Position numbers and translations under genes: made by a program
Shown: piece by piece, positions 62,171 through 64,000 of the stretch
Layout: each line of letters opens with the position of its first letter
Numbering within the stretch: position 1 is the stretch's first letter
The notes under the pieces: model-generated
What the model was told of the DNA's origin: nothing
The model's input: only the letters and a program-made list of their open reading frames with translations
The model's database searches: none
Assembly (NCBI RefSeq): GCF_954871325.1
Contig: NC_088777.1
Location: 52,700,002 to 52,764,001 of the forward strand
Direction: 5' to 3'
From: Gordionus sp. m RMFG-2023
Taxonomy: Eukaryota; Nematomorpha; Gordioida; Chordodea; Parachordodidae
Length of the DNA: 64,000 bases

Positions 62171-62905
62171 ATTCACTTTAACTTAAAGAAATTTGTTTAT
62201 TATAGTAAAATTTATATTTTTTTAGTACATTTGTAGTTATCATTTTTAATTTAATTTATATTATATTAATAATTAATTAAGATAAAATTTATAAAAAATA
62301 AAATTTATTGAAGAATTGGGAGATGTTAAAAAATTCCCAATTGAAATTTTTACTTATTTTAAATATTGAAAAGTATCTAATATTTTTTTCTAATTTTAAA
62401 TTTAAGAAAATTGCCGCTGATAACGATACCCTAATAGGGGTTTTGCACTGAGAATTTTTATGATCTTGCTGGTAGTCGGTAATAGTATTTAGAATGTCTT
62501 GTCCTCGGTAGTATATAAGTCGAATGTAGTCAGATTAGTTTTTTATTAAATTGTATTTTTTGTTTATTATAAAAAAAATATCTTTGGTAAATTAATCTAT
62601 ATATATCAACAAATAAAAGTTTTATATGTTCATTTTACATAATATCAAAGTTTAATTTAATATTTATCAAATTAACATTATCGCCAATAAACCTCATTAT
62701 TTAAATGAACAAGTATATTAACGCTAACACAATAAAAAATCAATTGTTACGAATATGTAACACCCATAATCAATTTTCAATGATATACTTTTTCTCCTCT
62801 TTCTTTTATTCTTTTAAATAAAACAAAAAAAAATGAAGCATGTTAGCCCTTAAAGTCAAACGTCAATAAAATTGAAACTACTTGATAATATTGAATAAAT
62901 AATAT

Positions 62906-62913
62906 CTCATTTT
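62906..62913. other. Empty target site of the 28.9 kb hAT
   Basis: TTGAATAAATAATATCTCATTTT is continuous here, whereas upstream of gene C the same sequence is split at CTCATTTA/CTCATTTT by the hAT element. It gives the ancestral state before insertion. Confidence 0.75.
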
Positions 62914-62914
62914 G

Positions 62915-64000
62915 TTCCACTTTTTGATGTAAAATTCGCATACCACGGGGTACTCGTAATTCGTTTGCAGATTCCTTCAACAAGTTAATCCTATTAACAG
63001 TAAACAATCCTGGAAACCCATCCAATTGAAATGTTTTACCAATTTCACCCTTAAAATCCCCGATAATAAAAATATTTTATTTATCTAAACATATAAAACA
63101 TCAATATCTCTCTTTAACCCTGATTCTATACAAACCCCTACTCCCCGAACCTACCAATACAATCCACTTCCCATTTCCCGTAGAAACAAAATAAACAGCC
63201 TTAACATAAACTCAGCCCTCTGGGGCTGTGACCACTGAAGACTCCTTAGCTCCAAACAATAAGTCCACCTTAGAAACTTGTTTCTAAAGACCCCATATGT
63301 GATTCGGAATTTGCCTTCTCAAGCCAAAACGACCATATAGCTCCCGAAATCAACACCGATGAGACAATCAAAGCTGTTAGATATTTCAAAAGAGACTCTT
63401 CCGGCCTTGAAGGCATTCGTGCCATCTTCATCCAAGACATTTTAAAACTTAACATTTCATGTAGAGCCCTTTTACAGAACCTTACCAGGTTACTAAATAT
63501 AATTCTTAATGGACCCCTTCCATCACCTATCATTCCTATTCTCTTTGTCCGCTTATAGCCCTCGAAAAAAGGACGGAGGTATTCGCCCAATTGCTGTTGG
63601 GGAATAAAGGAATCTATTACTTCATTCCTGTCGCCACTTCCAATAGTGTTGGGTGGTCATGGAGGCTCTGAAATTTCCGCTCACCTTGCTCGTTTAACTA
63701 TTGCTAATAGTATTCCTGTTGACGTGGTCCTAAAACTGGATTTCAACAATGCATTTAATACAATAAAACGCCAACACTTCGTTCCCGTATTCACTAATAT
63801 CCCGAATACTCTACTTACATCCTCCACAGCTATTCGAACCATATTTTTTTAAAATTCGATAAAATCGAATCTCAAGATGGAATTCAACAAGGAGATTCCT
63901 TAGGCCCAGCCCTCTTTTGCATCGGGATCCACAAGATAATCCAGGAAACTCAATCTAAATCTAACCTTACCTTAAATCCTGGTATCTTGATGACGGCATA
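62915..64000 (+). mobile_element. LINE reverse transcriptase region, running off the window
   Basis: The base composition is clearly less AT-rich. Plus-strand pieces: PRGTRNSFADSFNKLI (about 62945), DETIKAVRYFKRDSSGLEG (about 63360-63410), SKKDGGIRPIAVGE (about 63563-63603), VLGGHGGSEISAHLARL and VVLKLDFNNAFNTIKRQHF (63648-63780), then DGIQQGDSLGPALFCIGI (about 63873-63930). These are reverse transcriptase blocks: the RPI block, the motif A aspartate in LDFNNAFN and the QGDSLGP block. The YxDD block should follow beyond 64000. Frame changes near 63600, 63640 and 63850 show it is broken. The family resembles LINEs whose C-terminus is found at 56.6-57.2 kb. Confidence 0.85.

Noticed and set aside
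1-64000. CRISPR array, bacterial operon or phage-like content
   Set aside because: There are no regularly spaced repeats with unique spacers, no operon-like dense coding, and clear spliceosomal introns. The window is eukaryotic.

Overview
The window is very AT-rich eukaryotic DNA with short AT-rich spliceosomal introns and many transposon families (hAT, piggyBac, an RTE-like LINE, a second LINE, a Ty3/gypsy LTR element, tRNA-like inserts). It looks like an invertebrate, probably arthropod, nuclear genome. I cannot name the species. Most lines of simple open reading frame here are noise or exons of split genes.

The main content is a multigene family that I do not recognise. By hand-splicing I can build four complete ten-exon genes: B (10901-13081, + strand), C (24539-28416, -), E (45052-48868, -) and G (58580-62023, -). 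Each encodes a secreted protein of 410-421 residues. It has a 16-residue hydrophobic leader on its own exon, four conserved cysteines, several N-glycosylation sequons and what looks like a thrice-repeated helix module. Exon sizes and intron phases are the same in all four, and size differences are multiples of three. Broken relatives are A (6183-7790, -), a 5'-truncated copy at 20671-22016 (+) and F (52638-55897, -, two single-base deletions). Single-exon scraps lie at 16.53, 23.55, 36.58 and 44.12 kb, and a promoter scrap at 50.61 kb.

Layout: 0-1 kb featureless AT-rich DNA; 1-6.1 kb a decayed hAT with large inverted repeats and a short tandem repeat; 6.2-7.8 kb pseudogene A; 8.65-9.7 kb an RTE-like LINE fragment and a tRNA-like sequence; 10.9-13.1 kb gene B; 13-20 kb spacer; 20.2-22 kb a GC-rich tandem repeat and the truncated copy; 24.5-28.4 kb gene C; 28.9-30.2 kb a hAT; 30.7-32.2 kb a piggyBac; 34.8-35.5 kb a fragment of a repetitive, transposase-like family; 36.6-44.6 kb a rearranged duplicate of the 21.3-24 kb region split by an LTR retrotransposon (38079-43757); 45.1-48.9 kb gene E; 49.3-50.6 kb a truncated second copy of the hAT; 52.6-55.9 kb pseudogene F; 56.6-57.2 kb a LINE 3' fragment; 58.6-62.0 kb gene G; 62.9 kb to the end a LINE reverse transcriptase.

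The locus has grown by segmental duplication (about 21.3-30.2 kb matches 36.8-50.6 kb) and by repeats of a gene-plus-spacer unit. Because paralogous spacers act as empty sites, several insertions, one small inversion and one deletion can be read directly from the sequence. A secreted, tandemly expanded, birth-and-death family in transposon-rich DNA is the pattern of effector, venom, salivary or immune-related families, but the function is unknown and that analogy is inference.
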